A stretch of DNA of 64,000 nt from Polymorphobacter fuscus (GCF_011927825.1 NZ_JAATJI010000001.1:868001-932000); one strand, 5' to 3'. Counted from the first letter of the stretch, positions 35,532 to 49,070 are shown. The notes: generated from the sequence alone by a model not told the origin. Numbers and translations: made by a program.

Positions 35532-36416
35532 TCAGCCTTTCAGCAGGTCCGCCAGCGTCACGCCGAGCAGCGACGGTGACGGCGACACCACGATACCGGC
35601 GGCTTCCATCGCCGCCATCTTCGATGCCGCATCGCCCTTGCCGCCCGACACGATCGCCCCGGCATGGCCCATGCGGCGGCCGGGAGGAGCGGTGGTGCCG
35701 GCGATGAAACCGACCATCGGCTTCTTGCGACCACGGCGCGCCTCGTCCTCGAGGAACTGCGCGGCTTCTTCCTCGGCCGACCCGCCGATTTCACCGATCA
35801 TGATGATCGACTGGGTGGCGGCATCGGCCATGAACAGTTCGAGCATGTCGATGAAGTTGGTGCCGTTGACCGGATCGCCGCCGATGCCGACGGCGGTCGT
35901 CTGGCCAAGGCCCACCGCGGTGGTCTGGTGAACGGCCTCGTAGGTCAGCGTGCCCGAACGCGACACGACACCGACCGAACCCTTGGAAAAGATGTTGCCC
36001 GGCATGATGCCGATCTTGCATTCGCCCGGCGTCAGCACGCCGGGGCAGTTCGGCCCGATCAGCCGCGACCTGGAACCGGACAAGGAGCGCTTGACGCGCA
36101 CCATGTCGAGCACCGGAATGCCTTCGGTGATGCAGATGATCAGCGGCACCTCGGCGTCGATCGCCTCGCAGATCGCGTCGGCAGCACCCGCCGGCGGCAC
36201 ATAGACCACGCTGGCATCGCAATCGGTTGCGGCGCGCGCTTCATGGACGGTGTTGAACACCGGCCGGTCCAGATGCGTCTGGCCGCCCTTGCCCGGCGCC
36301 GTGCCGCCGACGACATTGGTGCCATAGGCGATCGCCGCCTCGGTATGGAACGTCCCCTGCTTGCCGGTGAAGCCCTGGGTGATGACGCGGGTGGCCGCGT
36401 TGACGAGAATGCTCAT
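35532..36416 (-). CDS. sucD: Succinyl-CoA synthetase alpha subunit
   Basis: 294-aa subunit that binds CoA and carries the phosphohistidine. Visible are [21 protein letters not shown] at the N-terminus, [10 protein letters not shown], and the active-site region [20 protein letters not shown] with the phospho-His in MGHAG. It starts 3 bases after the sucC stop, which implies coupled expression with the beta subunit. Confidence 0.98.
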   Translation of the reverse strand: MSILVNAATRVITQGFTGKQGTFHTEAAIAYGTNVVGGTAPGKGGQTHLDRPVFNTVHEARAATDCDASVVYVPPAGAADAICEAIDAEVPLIICITEGIPVLDMVRVKRSLSGSRSRLIGPNCPGVLTPGECKIGIMPGNIFSKGSVGVVSRSGTLTYEAVHQTTAVGLGQTTAVGIGGDPVNGTNFIDMLELFMADAATQSIIMIGEIGGSAEEEAAQFLEDEARRGRKKPMVGFIAGTTAPPGRRMGHAGAIVSGGKGDAASKMAAMEAAGIVVSPSPSLLGVTLADLLKG

Positions 36417-36419
36417 GGT

Positions 36420-37619
36420 TCAGGCTGCCTTGTTCACTTCGGCGACGATCTTCGCCGCTGCATCGCCGAGGTCGTTGCCGGAAATGATCGGCAGACCGCT
36501 GTCGGCCAGGATCTTCTTGCCCAGTTCGACATTGGTGCCTTCCAGCCGCACGACCAGCGGCACCGACAGGTTCACTTCCTTCGCCGCGGCGATGATGCCC
36601 TCGGCGATGATGTCGCAACGCATGATGCCGCCGAAGATGTTGACGAGAATCCCCTTCACCGCCGGGTCCTTGAGGATCAGCTTGAAGGCATTGGTCACCT
36701 TCTCCTTGTCGGCGCCGCCGCCGACATCGAGGAAGTTGGCCGGCTCGGCCCCGTTGAGCTTGATGATGTCCATCGTCGCCATCGCCAGCCCGGCGCCGTT
36801 GACCAGGCAGCCGATGGTGCCGTCGAGCTTGATGAAGGCAAGGTCGTACTTCGACGCTTCGACCTCGGCGGGGTCCTCCTCGGTCAGGTCGCGCAGCGCG
36901 ACGAGATCGGGGTGGCGATACAGTGCGTTGGGATCGAAGCCGACCTTGGCGTCGAGGACCATCAGCTTGCCGTCGTCGGTGACGGCAAGCGGGTTGATCT
37001 CGATCTGCGACGCATCGGTGCCGACAAAGGCGTCGTACAGCTTGGCGGTCACGAACTCGGCCTGTTTCGCGAGGTCACCGGTCAACCCGAGCGCGGCCGC
37101 AACGGCACGGCCATGGTGCGGCATGACGCCGGTTGCCGGATCGATGGTCAGTGTCTGGATCTTTTCGGGCGTGTCATGCGCGACGGTTTCGATGTCCATG
37201 CCGCCTTCGGTGCTGACGACGAGCGAAATCCGGCCGGTCGCGCGGTCCACCAGCAGCGCCAGGTAGAATTCCTTGGCAATATCGACACCATCGGTGATGT
37301 AGAGCCGGTTGACCTGCTTGCCATGCGGTCCGGTCTGGATGGTCACCAGCGTGTTGCCGAGCATGTCGGTCGCCGCCGCCCGCACATCCTCGGCCGAACG
37401 CGCCAGCCGCACGCCGCCCTTGGCTTCGGGCGGCAGCTCGGTGAACTTGCCCTTGCCGCGCCCGCCGGCGTGGATTTGCGCCTTGACGACATAGAGCGGC
37501 CCGGGCAGCTTGCCCGCCGCAGCGACGGCCTCGTCGACAGTCAGCGCCGCAAAGCCCGCGGGCACCGGCACCCCGAATTTGGAGAGGACCTCCTTGGCCT
37601 GATATTCGTGAATGTTCAT
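36420..37619 (-). CDS. sucC: Succinyl-CoA synthetase beta subunit
   Basis: 399-aa ATP-grasp subunit converting succinyl-CoA to succinate with nucleotide phosphorylation. It has [12 protein letters not shown] at the start, [13 protein letters not shown] in the nucleotide pocket, and [17 protein letters not shown] and [16 protein letters not shown] in the C-terminal domain. Its ATG overlaps the bioB stop by four bases (ATGA). Confidence 0.98.
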   Translation of the reverse strand: MNIHEYQAKEVLSKFGVPVPAGFAALTVDEAVAAAGKLPGPLYVVKAQIHAGGRGKGKFTELPPEAKGGVRLARSAEDVRAAATDMLGNTLVTIQTGPHGKQVNRLYITDGVDIAKEFYLALLVDRATGRISLVVSTEGGMDIETVAHDTPEKIQTLTIDPATGVMPHHGRAVAAALGLTGDLAKQAEFVTAKLYDAFVGTDASQIEINPLAVTDDGKLMVLDAKVGFDPNALYRHPDLVALRDLTEEDPAEVEASKYDLAFIKLDGTIGCLVNGAGLAMATMDIIKLNGAEPANFLDVGGGADKEKVTNAFKLILKDPAVKGILVNIFGGIMRCDIIAEGIIAAAKEVNLSVPLVVRLEGTNVELGKKILADSGLPIISGNDLGDAAAKIVAEVNKAA

Positions 37620-38593
37620 GCGAACGCCTCCATCGGGGTCAGACCCAGCTTGTCAAAAAGCCGGGTGTCGCGATCGACCCCCGGATTTGCCGTCGTCAGC
37701 AGCCTGTCGCCGACAAAGATCGAATTTGCACCCGCCAGAAAGCACAGCGCCTGGGTTTCGTCGCTCATCGCCTCGCGGCCGGCGGACAGGCGCACCATCG
37801 ATCGCGGCATGGTGATGCGCGCCGCCGCAACGGTACGGACGAATTCGATGCCATCGACCGCCGGGGCGGCACCCGACAGGATCGCGTCGCCCAGCGGCGT
37901 GCCGGCGATCGGCACCAGGCCGTTGATCGGCACGCTGCCGGGCGGTTCCGGCAGGTTGGCAAGCGTTTCGATCAGCCCGATCCGGTCGGCCCGGCTTTCG
38001 CCCATGCCGATGATGCCGCCGCAGCAGACACCGATGCCGGCATCACGAACGCGGGCCACCGTATCGAGCCGGTCGCCCTGACTGCGCGTGGTGACGATGT
38101 CGCCATAATATTCCGGCGCGGTGTCGATATTGTGGTTGTAGTAATCAAGGCCCGCATCGGCCAGCGCTGCCGTCTGGCTGTCGCTGAGCATACCCAGCGT
38201 CATGCAGGTTTCCAGCCCGAGCGCGCGCACGCCGGCGACCATTTCGGCGAGCGCCGGCATGTCGCGATCCCTGGGGTTCTTCCACGCCGCCCCCATGCAG
38301 AAACGTGTCGCACCGCCGGCCTTGGCGCGCGCGGCCTCGGCGACAACATCGGCCACGGCCATCAGCTTTTCTGCTTTCACGCCGGTCTGGAACGCCACCG
38401 ACTGGGCACAATAGCCGCAGTTTTCGGGACAGCCACCGGTTTTGATCGACAGCAGCTGCGATTTCTGCACGCGGTTGGGATCGAAATGGGCGCGGTGCAC
38501 GGTCTGCGCCCGGAACACCAGGTCGATGAACGGCAGGTCGAACAGCGCAGCGATGTCAGCACGCGACCAGCGGGCGCGCGCCGAAATCGCCAT
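37616..38593 (-). CDS. bioB: Biotin synthase
   Basis: 325-aa radical SAM enzyme inserting sulfur into dethiobiotin. The SAM-cluster cysteines are in [10 protein letters not shown] (C55, C59, C62). [29 protein letters not shown] and the RLSAGRE motif are diagnostic of BioB; lipoyl synthase was considered and excluded because its extra N-terminal cysteine motif is absent. ATG 38593 ([10 protein letters not shown]) starts within 20 bases of the mdh stop. The stop overlaps sucC by four bases, so biotin synthase is translationally coupled to TCA-cycle genes. Confidence 0.96.
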   Translation of the reverse strand: MAISARARWSRADIAALFDLPFIDLVFRAQTVHRAHFDPNRVQKSQLLSIKTGGCPENCGYCAQSVAFQTGVKAEKLMAVADVVAEAARAKAGGATRFCMGAAWKNPRDRDMPALAEMVAGVRALGLETCMTLGMLSDSQTAALADAGLDYYNHNIDTAPEYYGDIVTTRSQGDRLDTVARVRDAGIGVCCGGIIGMGESRADRIGLIETLANLPEPPGSVPINGLVPIAGTPLGDAILSGAAPAVDGIEFVRTVAAARITMPRSMVRLSAGREAMSDETQALCFLAGANSIFVGDRLLTTANPGVDRDTRLFDKLGLTPMEAFA

Positions 38594-38610
38594 ATCGGCG
38601 CCGTCTGGCA

Positions 38611-40768
<2,158 letters not shown>

Positions 40769-40773
40769 GCCGC

Positions 40774-41259
40774 TCAAACCGCCTTGCTGCCCGGCCGCAC
40801 TGCCACGCCATCGGCCTCCACGCGCGGCGGCCGCGGCACCTTGCGCATCGTGCCGGTGAACGACGCGACATTGACGCCTTCCTGCGTGACCAGCCCGCGC
40901 ACGAACAGCATCTTGCCGGTCTCCTTCAGGATCTCGCCCGATGCTTCGATCGGCTTGCCGATGATCCCCGCCGACAGGAAATCGGTGGCGCACGACAGCG
41001 TTACGGCAGCACCGTTTTCCAGCTGCCGAAAGATGAAGGCGAACATCGCCATGTCGATGAACGACATGATGCAACCGCCATGGACAAAGCCCATGCCGTT
41101 GGAATGGCGCCGGTCGGTCTCCATCCGGCATTCGACGCCGCCATTGCCGCCTTCGCGAAAATAGAAGTCACCGAGCAACGAGGCGAAGCGCCCGTCGGGC
41201 TCCCGCCGCCAGCGTGTCCAGCCCGCCAGGTCGCCTGTCTCGATCGTTTCGCGTGTCAT
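40774..41259 (-). CDS. PaaI-like hotdog-fold thioesterase
   Basis: 161-aa single hotdog domain. The active-site region reads RHSNGMGFVHGGCIMSFIDMAMFAF, as in acyl-CoA thioesterases of the PaaI/4HBT type. A typical central strand (TLSCATDFLSAGIIGKPIEASGE) follows. The substrate is not known. ATG 41259 was selected over 41322 because the extra residues match nothing. Probably co-transcribed with zapE. Confidence 0.86.
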   Translation of the reverse strand: MTRETIETGDLAGWTRWRREPDGRFASLLGDFYFREGGNGGVECRMETDRRHSNGMGFVHGGCIMSFIDMAMFAFIFRQLENGAAVTLSCATDFLSAGIIGKPIEASGEILKETGKMLFVRGLVTQEGVNVASFTGTMRKVPRPPRVEADGVAVRPGSKAV

Positions 41260-41347
41260 GGGCAGGGGATAGTGCGGTGCAGCGAATACGGCAAGCTGGC
41301 AGCGCCATGGGCTTCCCGGCAAGGCCTATGGCGGTTAGCCTGCTGCC

Positions 41348-43308
<1,961 letters not shown>

Positions 43309-43405
43309 TCACCGCGCCTGCGCAATGAATATTGCGCTGGAACGCGCGCAAGGCCATCTATCGGGCAAGCCCGGAGCAAGCAAACGCGGTTTTCGAAAAG
43401 CCGGT

Positions 43406-43430
43406 GGAACAGGCGCGGTCCGGACGCGTT
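43406..43430 (+). promoter_or_regulatory. EcfG-type general stress response promoter
   Basis: GGAAC (43406-43410), exactly 16 bases, then CGTT (43427-43430). This equals the consensus GGAAC-N16/17-CGTT recognised by the alphaproteobacterial EcfG sigma factor. It lies 40 bases before the ATG at 43470 and points at the three-gene membrane operon. Confidence 0.65.
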
Positions 43431-43469
43431 GACGTCGGCAATCCTCATGAACAACATCGAGACCTGACC

Positions 43470-43922
43470 ATGGTTGACCAACCCGCCTATGATGCCGATT
43501 TCGCCGCCGGCGACCCCGCCTTTGCCGACGAATTGTCCGGCGACATCTATCCGGCGCCGCGGTCGGCGCCGCGCCGTCCCGCCGGCAACGGCGGCAACGG
43601 CCTCGCCACCCTGGTCCAGCGCCAGTTGTTCGGCCTCGCCGGCAACAGCAAGGAACAGCTGGTCGGCAATGTCGCGGGCATCGTCGCGATCGTCCGCGAA
43701 ATCGCCAAACAGGTCGAAGGCCTCGGCTTCGAACCGCTAACGGCCTACGCCCGCCAGGCCGCCGACCTGGTCGACGACCTGCACCACAATATCGCGGAAA
43801 AGGACGTCGAGGCCCTGGTCGACGACGGCCGCGAGCTGGTGCGTGAACACCCCGAGGTCGCGGTGGTTTCGGCCGTCATCCTCGGGTTCATCGGCGCCCG
43901 GCTCTTGAAGGCCCGCACATGA
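43470..43922 (+). CDS. Small membrane-associated protein, first gene of a stress-type operon
   Basis: 150-aa protein with no firm family assignment. After a disordered, Pro/Gly-rich N-terminus it is largely helical, and it ends with a hydrophobic stretch (VAVVSAVILGFIGARLL) that could anchor it. It precedes a phage-holin-superfamily protein and a DUF3618-like protein with overlapping or near-touching ends. The same trio (here behind an EcfG-type promoter) is seen in other alphaproteobacteria and is thought to be cell-envelope stress related. ATG 43470 was chosen; the upstream frame runs through the promoter. Confidence 0.75.
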   Translation: MVDQPAYDADFAAGDPAFADELSGDIYPAPRSAPRRPAGNGGNGLATLVQRQLFGLAGNSKEQLVGNVAGIVAIVREIAKQVEGLGFEPLTAYARQAADLVDDLHHNIAEKDVEALVDDGRELVREHPEVAVVSAVILGFIGARLLKART

Positions 43923-44344
43923 TGTCGGACGGCATGGACCCTGCCGATCGCCTTCCCGTCGTGCACGAGCCGGCCCGCGAATCGCTCGTTGATCTGTTCA
44001 AGCGGCTGATCGACGACATCGTCACGCTGGTGCGCAGCGAACTGCGGCTGGCCAAGAACGAAGTCGCCGCCAGCGTTGCCGAAGCGCTCGGCAGCATCGC
44101 CGCCATCGCCGTCGGCGGGGCCCTCGCGCTGGTCGCCACATCGTGCCTGCTGGTCGCCGGGATCGCGGCACTGGCGGATCATGTCGGGCTTATCGGCGCC
44201 ACGCTGATCTTTGCCGGCGTGCTCGGCGTCGCCGCCATCGTCCTGATCGCCGGCGGCATCGCAAAATTGCGCCGGCTGGACCTTGCACCGCGCCGCGCCG
44301 CCGCCAATCTGAAGATCGACGCAGACGTGTTGAAGGGAGACTGA
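43919..44344 (+). CDS. Phage holin superfamily (Actinobacterial/YqjE-type) membrane protein
   Basis: 141-aa protein with two hydrophobic segments (about residues 58-85 and 88-112) forming a hairpin, preceded by an amphipathic helix (LVDLFKRLIDDIVTLVRSELRLAKNEV). This is typical of PF07332 membrane proteins, which despite the name are chromosomal and of unclear function. ATGATG at 43919 gives two possible starts; the first overlaps the upstream stop (ATGA). A +1 base separates it from the DUF3618-like gene. Confidence 0.82.
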   Translation: MMSDGMDPADRLPVVHEPARESLVDLFKRLIDDIVTLVRSELRLAKNEVAASVAEALGSIAAIAVGGALALVATSCLLVAGIAALADHVGLIGATLIFAGVLGVAAIVLIAGGIAKLRRLDLAPRRAAANLKIDADVLKGD

Positions 44345-44345
44345 A

Positions 44346-45029
44346 ATGGCAAGCGTTCCAAGTTCGGAACCGGCAAATGTCCGATCCGCCGCTGCGGCCG
44401 CGGACGATGCGCGCAACCGTGTCAGCGCCACGATTGACGATATCCAGGACCGTCTGAGCCCCCGCCGCATCCTGTCCGACACTGTCGAGCGCATCCAAAC
44501 CGGCAGCCGCGCCTTTGCCAGCCAGGCGGAAGATGTCGCCAAGGCGCATCCGGTCGCGATCGGTGCTGCGGTCGCGGCGCTGGGCTTGGCATTGTTTGCC
44601 CGCAACAGGCTGGCCAAGGCGACCGTCAACCTCGCCGGGGTCGATGACTATACCGACTATGACGATGGCTATGGCACTGCCGAATCGGGTGCGTTTGATG
44701 ACTTCGCACCCCGGGTCGAGTCCGTTGTTGCCGACACGCGCGAAAGCGTCGGCGCCAACCCCGGCGTTGCCATCGTCGTCGGCCTTGCCGCCGGTGCGGC
44801 GCTCGGCGCCTTGCTGCCGGTCTCCGAAACGGAGCGGCGCACACTCGGTCAGACCTCCAACCGGCTCAGTTCTGCCGCACGCGCGGCGGCCCGCGTGGCG
44901 TCCGACGAACTCGACGCCCATGGCCTCGGCCTTGGCAATGTCCGGGCCAAGGCCGGCGAGGCCACGCAAAAGGCGCGCAGTGCCGCACGATCGGCGCTCG
45001 ATGCCGCCAAGGCCGAACTCAAGAGCTGA
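44346..45029 (+). CDS. DUF3618-like membrane protein
   Basis: 227-aa protein. The N-terminus contains ARNRVSATIDDIQDRLSPRRIL, which fits DUF3618. Two short hydrophobic helices follow (PVAIGAAVAALGLALFA and PGVAIVVGLAAGAALGALL). The C-terminal third is Ala/Arg/Lys-rich and helical. Last gene of the EcfG-type operon, ending before a strong hairpin at 45073-45101. Function unknown; a role in membrane stress is inferred from promoter and neighbours. Confidence 0.76.
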   Translation: MASVPSSEPANVRSAAAAADDARNRVSATIDDIQDRLSPRRILSDTVERIQTGSRAFASQAEDVAKAHPVAIGAAVAALGLALFARNRLAKATVNLAGVDDYTDYDDGYGTAESGAFDDFAPRVESVVADTRESVGANPGVAIVVGLAAGAALGALLPVSETERRTLGQTSNRLSSAARAAARVASDELDAHGLGLGNVRAKAGEATQKARSAARSALDAAKAELKS

Positions 45030-45072
45030 ACTTCACGCGAGGTTCACGCCCCGCCGTTCATAAACATCGCAT

Positions 45073-45101
45073 ACGGCCCGGTGCCACAGGCGCCGGGCCG
45101 T
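45073..45101 (+). terminator. Strong hairpin after the stress-type operon
   Basis: ACGGCCCGG (45073-45081) pairs perfectly with CCGGGCCGT (45093-45101), and the inner bases extend the stem to about 13 pairs with an ACA loop. The following bases are CGTCTTGC, so the T-tract is poor. It acts as a likely terminator or mRNA end-protector between the DUF3618-like gene and the MlaC-like gene. Confidence 0.5.
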
Positions 45102-45121
45102 CGTCTTGCAGGAGAAACTTC

Positions 45122-45766
45122 ATGCGTATCGCCATCCTTCTCGCCGCCACGCTGCTCGCGGCACCGGTCATGACCGCCCCCGCGGCCGCCCAGGTTGCCG
45201 CCCCCGCCGCCGCCCAGGCCGGTGACCCCGCCGCCCGCGCCTTTGTCGAAAAGCTCGCCAACGACGCCTTTGCGACCCTGCGCGACAAGTCGCTGTCCAA
45301 GGCCGAAAGCCGCGACCGGTTTCGCGCCATGCTGCAGTCCAATGTTGCACTCGATGACATCGGGGCACGGCTGATCAAGCGCCAGCGCGCCACCATCACA
45401 CCGGCGCAATATGCCGCCTATCAGGCAGCCCTGCCCGACTTCGTCCTCAACGCCTATGCCGACCGGCTGTACGATTATTCGGATGCCAGCCTGAAGACGC
45501 TGCGCACCACGGCGCGCGGCAACATGACCGACGTCGCCACCCGAGTGACCCGCCCGGGCAGCCAGCCGGTTGATGCCATCTGGCAGGTCAAGAAGACGCC
45601 CGCCGGCAAATATGTCGTCAACAACCTGACCGTCCAGGGCATCAACCTGTCGCTGACGCAGGAGGCCGATTTCAACGCCTATATCCAGAAAAATGGCTTT
45701 GACGCGCTCGTCACCTTCCTCAAGACTGCCAACAGCAAATCGGCGAGCCTGCGCGCCAAAAGCTGA
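45122..45766 (+). CDS. MlaC/Ttg2D-like periplasmic phospholipid-binding protein
   Basis: 214-aa exported protein (signal peptide, cleavage about PAAAQ). The mature part follows the MlaC pattern: RDRFRAMLQSNVALDDIGARL, ITPAQYAAYQAALPDFVLNAYADRL, DAIWQVKKTPAGKYVVNNLTVQGINL and a C-terminal FLK. It should carry phospholipids between outer-membrane and inner-membrane Mla complexes. No mlaD, E or F genes are adjacent, so it probably works with components encoded elsewhere. GGAG lies upstream of the ATG. Confidence 0.88.
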   Translation: MRIAILLAATLLAAPVMTAPAAAQVAAPAAAQAGDPAARAFVEKLANDAFATLRDKSLSKAESRDRFRAMLQSNVALDDIGARLIKRQRATITPAQYAAYQAALPDFVLNAYADRLYDYSDASLKTLRTTARGNMTDVATRVTRPGSQPVDAIWQVKKTPAGKYVVNNLTVQGINLSLTQEADFNAYIQKNGFDALVTFLKTANSKSASLRAKS

Positions 45767-45777
45767 AAGGCAATGAC

Positions 45778-46341
45778 GTGAACCCGCTGATCTCCATCGC
45801 CGACACCGCCTTCGTCCATCCCAGCGCGCAGCTTTATGGCAAGGTCAATGTCGGCGATGGTGCATCGGTCTGGTGCAACGCGGTCGTGCGCAGCGAAACG
45901 GCCCATGTCGAGATCCACGAAGCCGCCAACATCCAGGACTTCGTGATGATCCACACCGACCCCGGCAAGCCGGTGGTCGTCGGTGCCTATACCAGCGTCA
46001 CCCACCACGCGACGCTGCACGGCTGCACCATCGGCGACCATTGCCTGATCGGCATCAACGCCGTTGTCTACAATGGCGCCGTGATCGGTGCAGGCTCCAT
46101 CGTCGGCCAGAATGCCTATGTGAAGGACGGCACGATCGTGCCGCCGAACTCGATCGTCGTCGGCTCGCCAGCCAAGGTGATCGCCACCCGCGACAACCGA
46201 CTGCCCAACCGCGTCAATGCCGAATTCTACCGTCTGAACGGCGCTGCCTATGCCCGCGGTGACCATAGGGCGTGGGACGGGCCGGACTTCGAAGCCTGGT
46301 TCGCCGACATGCTGAAGCGGCTCGCCAGCGAATACGCCTGA
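45778..46341 (+). CDS. Gamma carbonic anhydrase-like hexapeptide-repeat protein
   Basis: 187-aa left-handed beta-helix protein. Repeats of the I-G-D/V-G type run from about residue 10 to 140, and the metal-binding histidines expected for gamma carbonic anhydrases are present in FVMIHTD and SVTHHATLHGC. PaaY-like acyltransferase homologues share this fold, so activity cannot be fixed from sequence. It begins with GTG 45778, 11 bases after the MlaC-like stop. Confidence 0.88.
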   Translation: MNPLISIADTAFVHPSAQLYGKVNVGDGASVWCNAVVRSETAHVEIHEAANIQDFVMIHTDPGKPVVVGAYTSVTHHATLHGCTIGDHCLIGINAVVYNGAVIGAGSIVGQNAYVKDGTIVPPNSIVVGSPAKVIATRDNRLPNRVNAEFYRLNGAAYARGDHRAWDGPDFEAWFADMLKRLASEYA

Positions 46342-46385
46342 AATCGCCGTGGCATTCTGCCGCCCCTGCCGCTAAAGCCCGTTGC

Positions 46386-46598
46386 ATGAGCAAACTTCAC
46401 CTCGTCTTCGGCGGCCGCGTCAGCGATCCCCAGACCGCCGATTTCATCGAACCCGACAGGCTCGACGTCGTCGGCATCTTCCCGGACTATGCCAGCGCCG
46501 AAGCCGCCTGGCGCGCCAGTGCCCAGCGCACCGTCGACGATGCGACGATGAAATATGTCGTCGTCCACCTCCACCGGCTGCTCGAACCGCGCCCCTAA
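46386..46598 (+). CDS. DUF4170 family protein
   Basis: 70-aa protein with the DUF4170 pattern: KLHLVFGGRV at the start, DVVGIFPDYASAEAAWRA in the centre, then MKYVVVHLHRLLEP. Function unknown; the family is widespread in alphaproteobacteria. The ATG at 46386 (MSKLHLVF) is the natural start. Its 3' end overlaps the convergent hydrolase gene by four bases. Confidence 0.88.
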   Translation: MSKLHLVFGGRVSDPQTADFIEPDRLDVVGIFPDYASAEAAWRASAQRTVDDATMKYVVVHLHRLLEPRP

Positions 46599-47329
46599 AG
46601 CGCCCTGCGCAAAAGGCCGAGCATTTCTGTCCAGCCAATTTCTGCGGCCGCTGCGTCATAGACTGGGAAATCGGGCATCATCCAGCCATGCGCGGCGCCT
46701 TCATAGGTTTCGGCGCGATAGCGGACGCCGGCATCGTCGAACGCTGCCTCCAGCCGCTGCGCCATCGCCGGCGGATAGCTGCCATCGGCATCGGCGGCGG
46801 CAATATAGACCTCCGCCTCCAGCGACGGGGCATGAAGGTGCGGGCTGTCGGGCGCGTCGGTCGCCAGATTGCCGCCATGAAAGCTCGCGACGGCACCGAA
46901 ACGCCCCGGATAGCTGCCCGCCGCGGCGATCGCCATGCCGCCGCCCATGCAGAAGCCGACGGCGCCGAGCCTCCCGCCGGTGACATCCCGCCGGCCATCG
47001 AACCAGGCAAGACAGGCCGCCGTGTCGGCCGCGGCGCGGGCATTGCCGGTTGTCGCCATCAATGGCCCGATGATGGCGCGGAAATCGCCCTTGAACACCT
47101 CGTGCGGATCGAAAGGGCCATAGGGACCATGGCGATAGAACAGGTCAGGCAGCAGCACGACATGGCCCGCATCCGCCAGCCGCTGGGCCATGCCGACCAT
47201 CGCCGGCCGTATCCCACCCGCATCCATGTAGACGATGACCCCAGGCCCGCCGCCGCCGCCCGCCGGCGTCAGGACATGCGCCGGGCAATCGCCGTCGGCG
47301 GTCGCGATGGTGATCTGTTCGTGCGGCAT
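46595..47329 (-). CDS. Dienelactone hydrolase family protein
   Basis: 244-aa alpha/beta hydrolase. The nucleophile elbow is GFCMGGG, with Cys in place of Ser as in dienelactone hydrolases. An Asp-containing strand is near DADGSYPP and the catalytic His is in YEGAAHGWMMPD. The physiological substrate is unknown; many relatives are general esterases. ATG 47329 has GGGAG upstream and is preferred to 47347. Confidence 0.87.
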   Translation of the reverse strand: MPHEQITIATADGDCPAHVLTPAGGGGGPGVIVYMDAGGIRPAMVGMAQRLADAGHVVLLPDLFYRHGPYGPFDPHEVFKGDFRAIIGPLMATTGNARAAADTAACLAWFDGRRDVTGGRLGAVGFCMGGGMAIAAAGSYPGRFGAVASFHGGNLATDAPDSPHLHAPSLEAEVYIAAADADGSYPPAMAQRLEAAFDDAGVRYRAETYEGAAHGWMMPDFPVYDAAAAEIGWTEMLGLLRRAL

Positions 47330-47450
47330 GCTGCTGGCTCCCGGCATCGCAATATCCTGCCCTGCCCTGCCGCACCCGTGTCGACCTAGTCAATTCACTT
47401 GGCTGCTCTGCCCCGCCGCCGCGCCTAGTCTGCGACCGGGGAGAGACACG

Positions 47451-49016
47451 ATGGCCGCCATGAGTTTCGGGATGATCTTCGAATCCATCGCTACGGTGGT
47501 CGAACCCGACCGGCCGGCGACGATCCACGGCGATACCGTCACCAGCTGGCGCGATTTCGACCGCCGCACCGATGCCATTGCCGCTGCCACCCACGCTGCC
47601 GGGGCCGTGCCGGGGGACCGGATCGCGCATCTGATGCGCAATTCGCCCGCCTATCTCGAAACCACCGCCGCCGGGTTCAAGGCGCGCCTCGTCCATGTCA
47701 ACGTCAACTACCGCTATACCGGTGAGGAGCTGTTCTACATCCTCGACAATTCGGGCGCCGCCGTCGTCGTCTACGATGCCGAGTTCGAACCGCTCGTCTC
47801 CAGCATCCGCCACCGGCTCGACGTCCGGCTTTATCTGCAGGTCGGCGGCACGACGCCCGATTATGCGCAGGATTTCGACACGGTCGCCGAATCCGGCGCC
47901 GCGCTGCCGCCGCAGGAGCACCGGCCGGACGACATGCTGTTCATCTACACCGGCGGCACCACCGGCATGCCCAAGGGCGTGATGTGGGACCAGGGCGCCC
48001 TGTGGGAGATGATCATCGCCGGCCAATCGGTGCCGGCGCCGGCCGACCTTGCCGAACATCTCGCCAATGTCGCTGCCGGCGTCGGTCGCAACAAATCGTT
48101 GGTAATGCCGCCGCTGATGCACGGCACCGGCTTCATCATCGGAATCGCGACACTGCTGCGCGGCGGCACCGTGGTCACCCTGCCAGGCGCCAGCTTCGAT
48201 GCCGAAGCCGCTGCGCGCACCTGTGCCGATCTCGCCTGTGACTATGCCGTCATCGTCGGCGACGCGTTTGCCCGGCCGCTGGTCCACGCCCTCGATGCGG
48301 GGCACGGCAGCATCGCGTCGCTGGGGGTGATGATTTCCAGCGGCGTCATGTGGTCACCCGAGGTCAAGGCGGCGCTGCTCGCCCATGCGCCTGCGATGAT
48401 GATCGTCGATTCGCTCGGCTCGTCGGAAGGCCTGGGCCTGGGAGCGGCGGTGCAGACCGCCGCCAATGCCGGCGCGCCGACGCGCTTCATCAACGACGGC
48501 CGCACCATCGTCCTTGATGACGACATGAAGCCGATCGCGCCGGGGTCGGGCCAGATGGGTCGCATCGCGCGGGCCGGGCCGATCCCGCGCGGCTATTGGC
48601 GCGACGAAACCAAGTCGGCGACCACCTTCGTCACCGTCGATGGCGTCCGCTATTCGATCCCCGGCGACTTCGCGATTCCGGAAGCCGACGGAACGATGAC
48701 GCTGCTCGGCCGCGGCAGCCAGTGCATCAACACCTCGGGCGAAAAGGTCTTCCCCGAAGAGGTCGAGGAAACGCTGAAGACCCACCCGGCCGTCGAGGAC
48801 GCGCTGGTGTTCGGCGTCGCCGACGACAAATGGGGCCAGGCCGTCACCGCCGTCGTGGAGGCGCCGGCCGATACCGATTGCGAAGCGCTGCGCGCCCATG
48901 TCCGCACCATGCTGGCCGGCTACAAGACCCCCAAGCGCATCATCCTGTGCGAAAAAATCCCGCGTACGCCCAGCGGCAAGGCCGACTACGCCACCGCAAA
49001 AACGATGGCCCTGTAA
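47451..49016 (+). CDS. Acyl-CoA synthetase (AMP-binding enzyme)
   Basis: 521-aa adenylate-forming enzyme. The phosphate loop is FIYTGGTTGMPKGVMW. Later motifs are VDSLGSSEGLG, a hinge-like YSIPGDFA region and the C-terminal catalytic Lys in RTPSGKADY. It likely activates a fatty or aromatic acid to its CoA thioester; specificity unknown. Start ATG 47451 (MAAMSFGMIFE). It is divergent from the hydrolase gene and convergent with the flagellar operon. Confidence 0.92.
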   Translation: MAAMSFGMIFESIATVVEPDRPATIHGDTVTSWRDFDRRTDAIAAATHAAGAVPGDRIAHLMRNSPAYLETTAAGFKARLVHVNVNYRYTGEELFYILDNSGAAVVVYDAEFEPLVSSIRHRLDVRLYLQVGGTTPDYAQDFDTVAESGAALPPQEHRPDDMLFIYTGGTTGMPKGVMWDQGALWEMIIAGQSVPAPADLAEHLANVAAGVGRNKSLVMPPLMHGTGFIIGIATLLRGGTVVTLPGASFDAEAAARTCADLACDYAVIVGDAFARPLVHALDAGHGSIASLGVMISSGVMWSPEVKAALLAHAPAMMIVDSLGSSEGLGLGAAVQTAANAGAPTRFINDGRTIVLDDDMKPIAPGSGQMGRIARAGPIPRGYWRDETKSATTFVTVDGVRYSIPGDFAIPEADGTMTLLGRGSQCINTSGEKVFPEEVEETLKTHPAVEDALVFGVADDKWGQAVTAVVEAPADTDCEALRAHVRTMLAGYKTPKRIILCEKIPRTPSGKADYATAKTMAL

Positions 49017-49020
49017 GGAA

Positions 49021-49070
49021 CCTCTCCCACCGGGGGGAGGTCGGGCTCGGCGAAGCCGAGCCGGGAGAGG
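49021..49070. terminator. Nested inverted repeat between convergent genes, probable bidirectional terminator
   Basis: An outer repeat CCTCTCCC (49021-49028) / GGGAGAGG (49063-49070) encloses a hairpin GGCTCGGC-GAA-GCCGAGCC (49044-49062). It lies between the acyl-CoA synthetase stop and the fliD stop. The CCTCTCCC...GGGAGAGG pattern also resembles the short intergenic palindromes common in sphingomonad genomes, so it may be a dispersed repeat as well. Confidence 0.6.

Noticed and set aside
35664..38081. An 805-codon plus-strand frame
   Set aside because: Antisense shadow of sucD, sucC and bioB; composition is unlike a protein.
37616..38593. Lipoyl synthase as the identity of the radical SAM gene next to sucC
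   Set aside because: Would suit the neighbours, but the CxxxCxxC context and the CMGAAWKNP and YYNHNIDT motifs are those of BioB, and the extra N-terminal Cys motif of LipA is absent.
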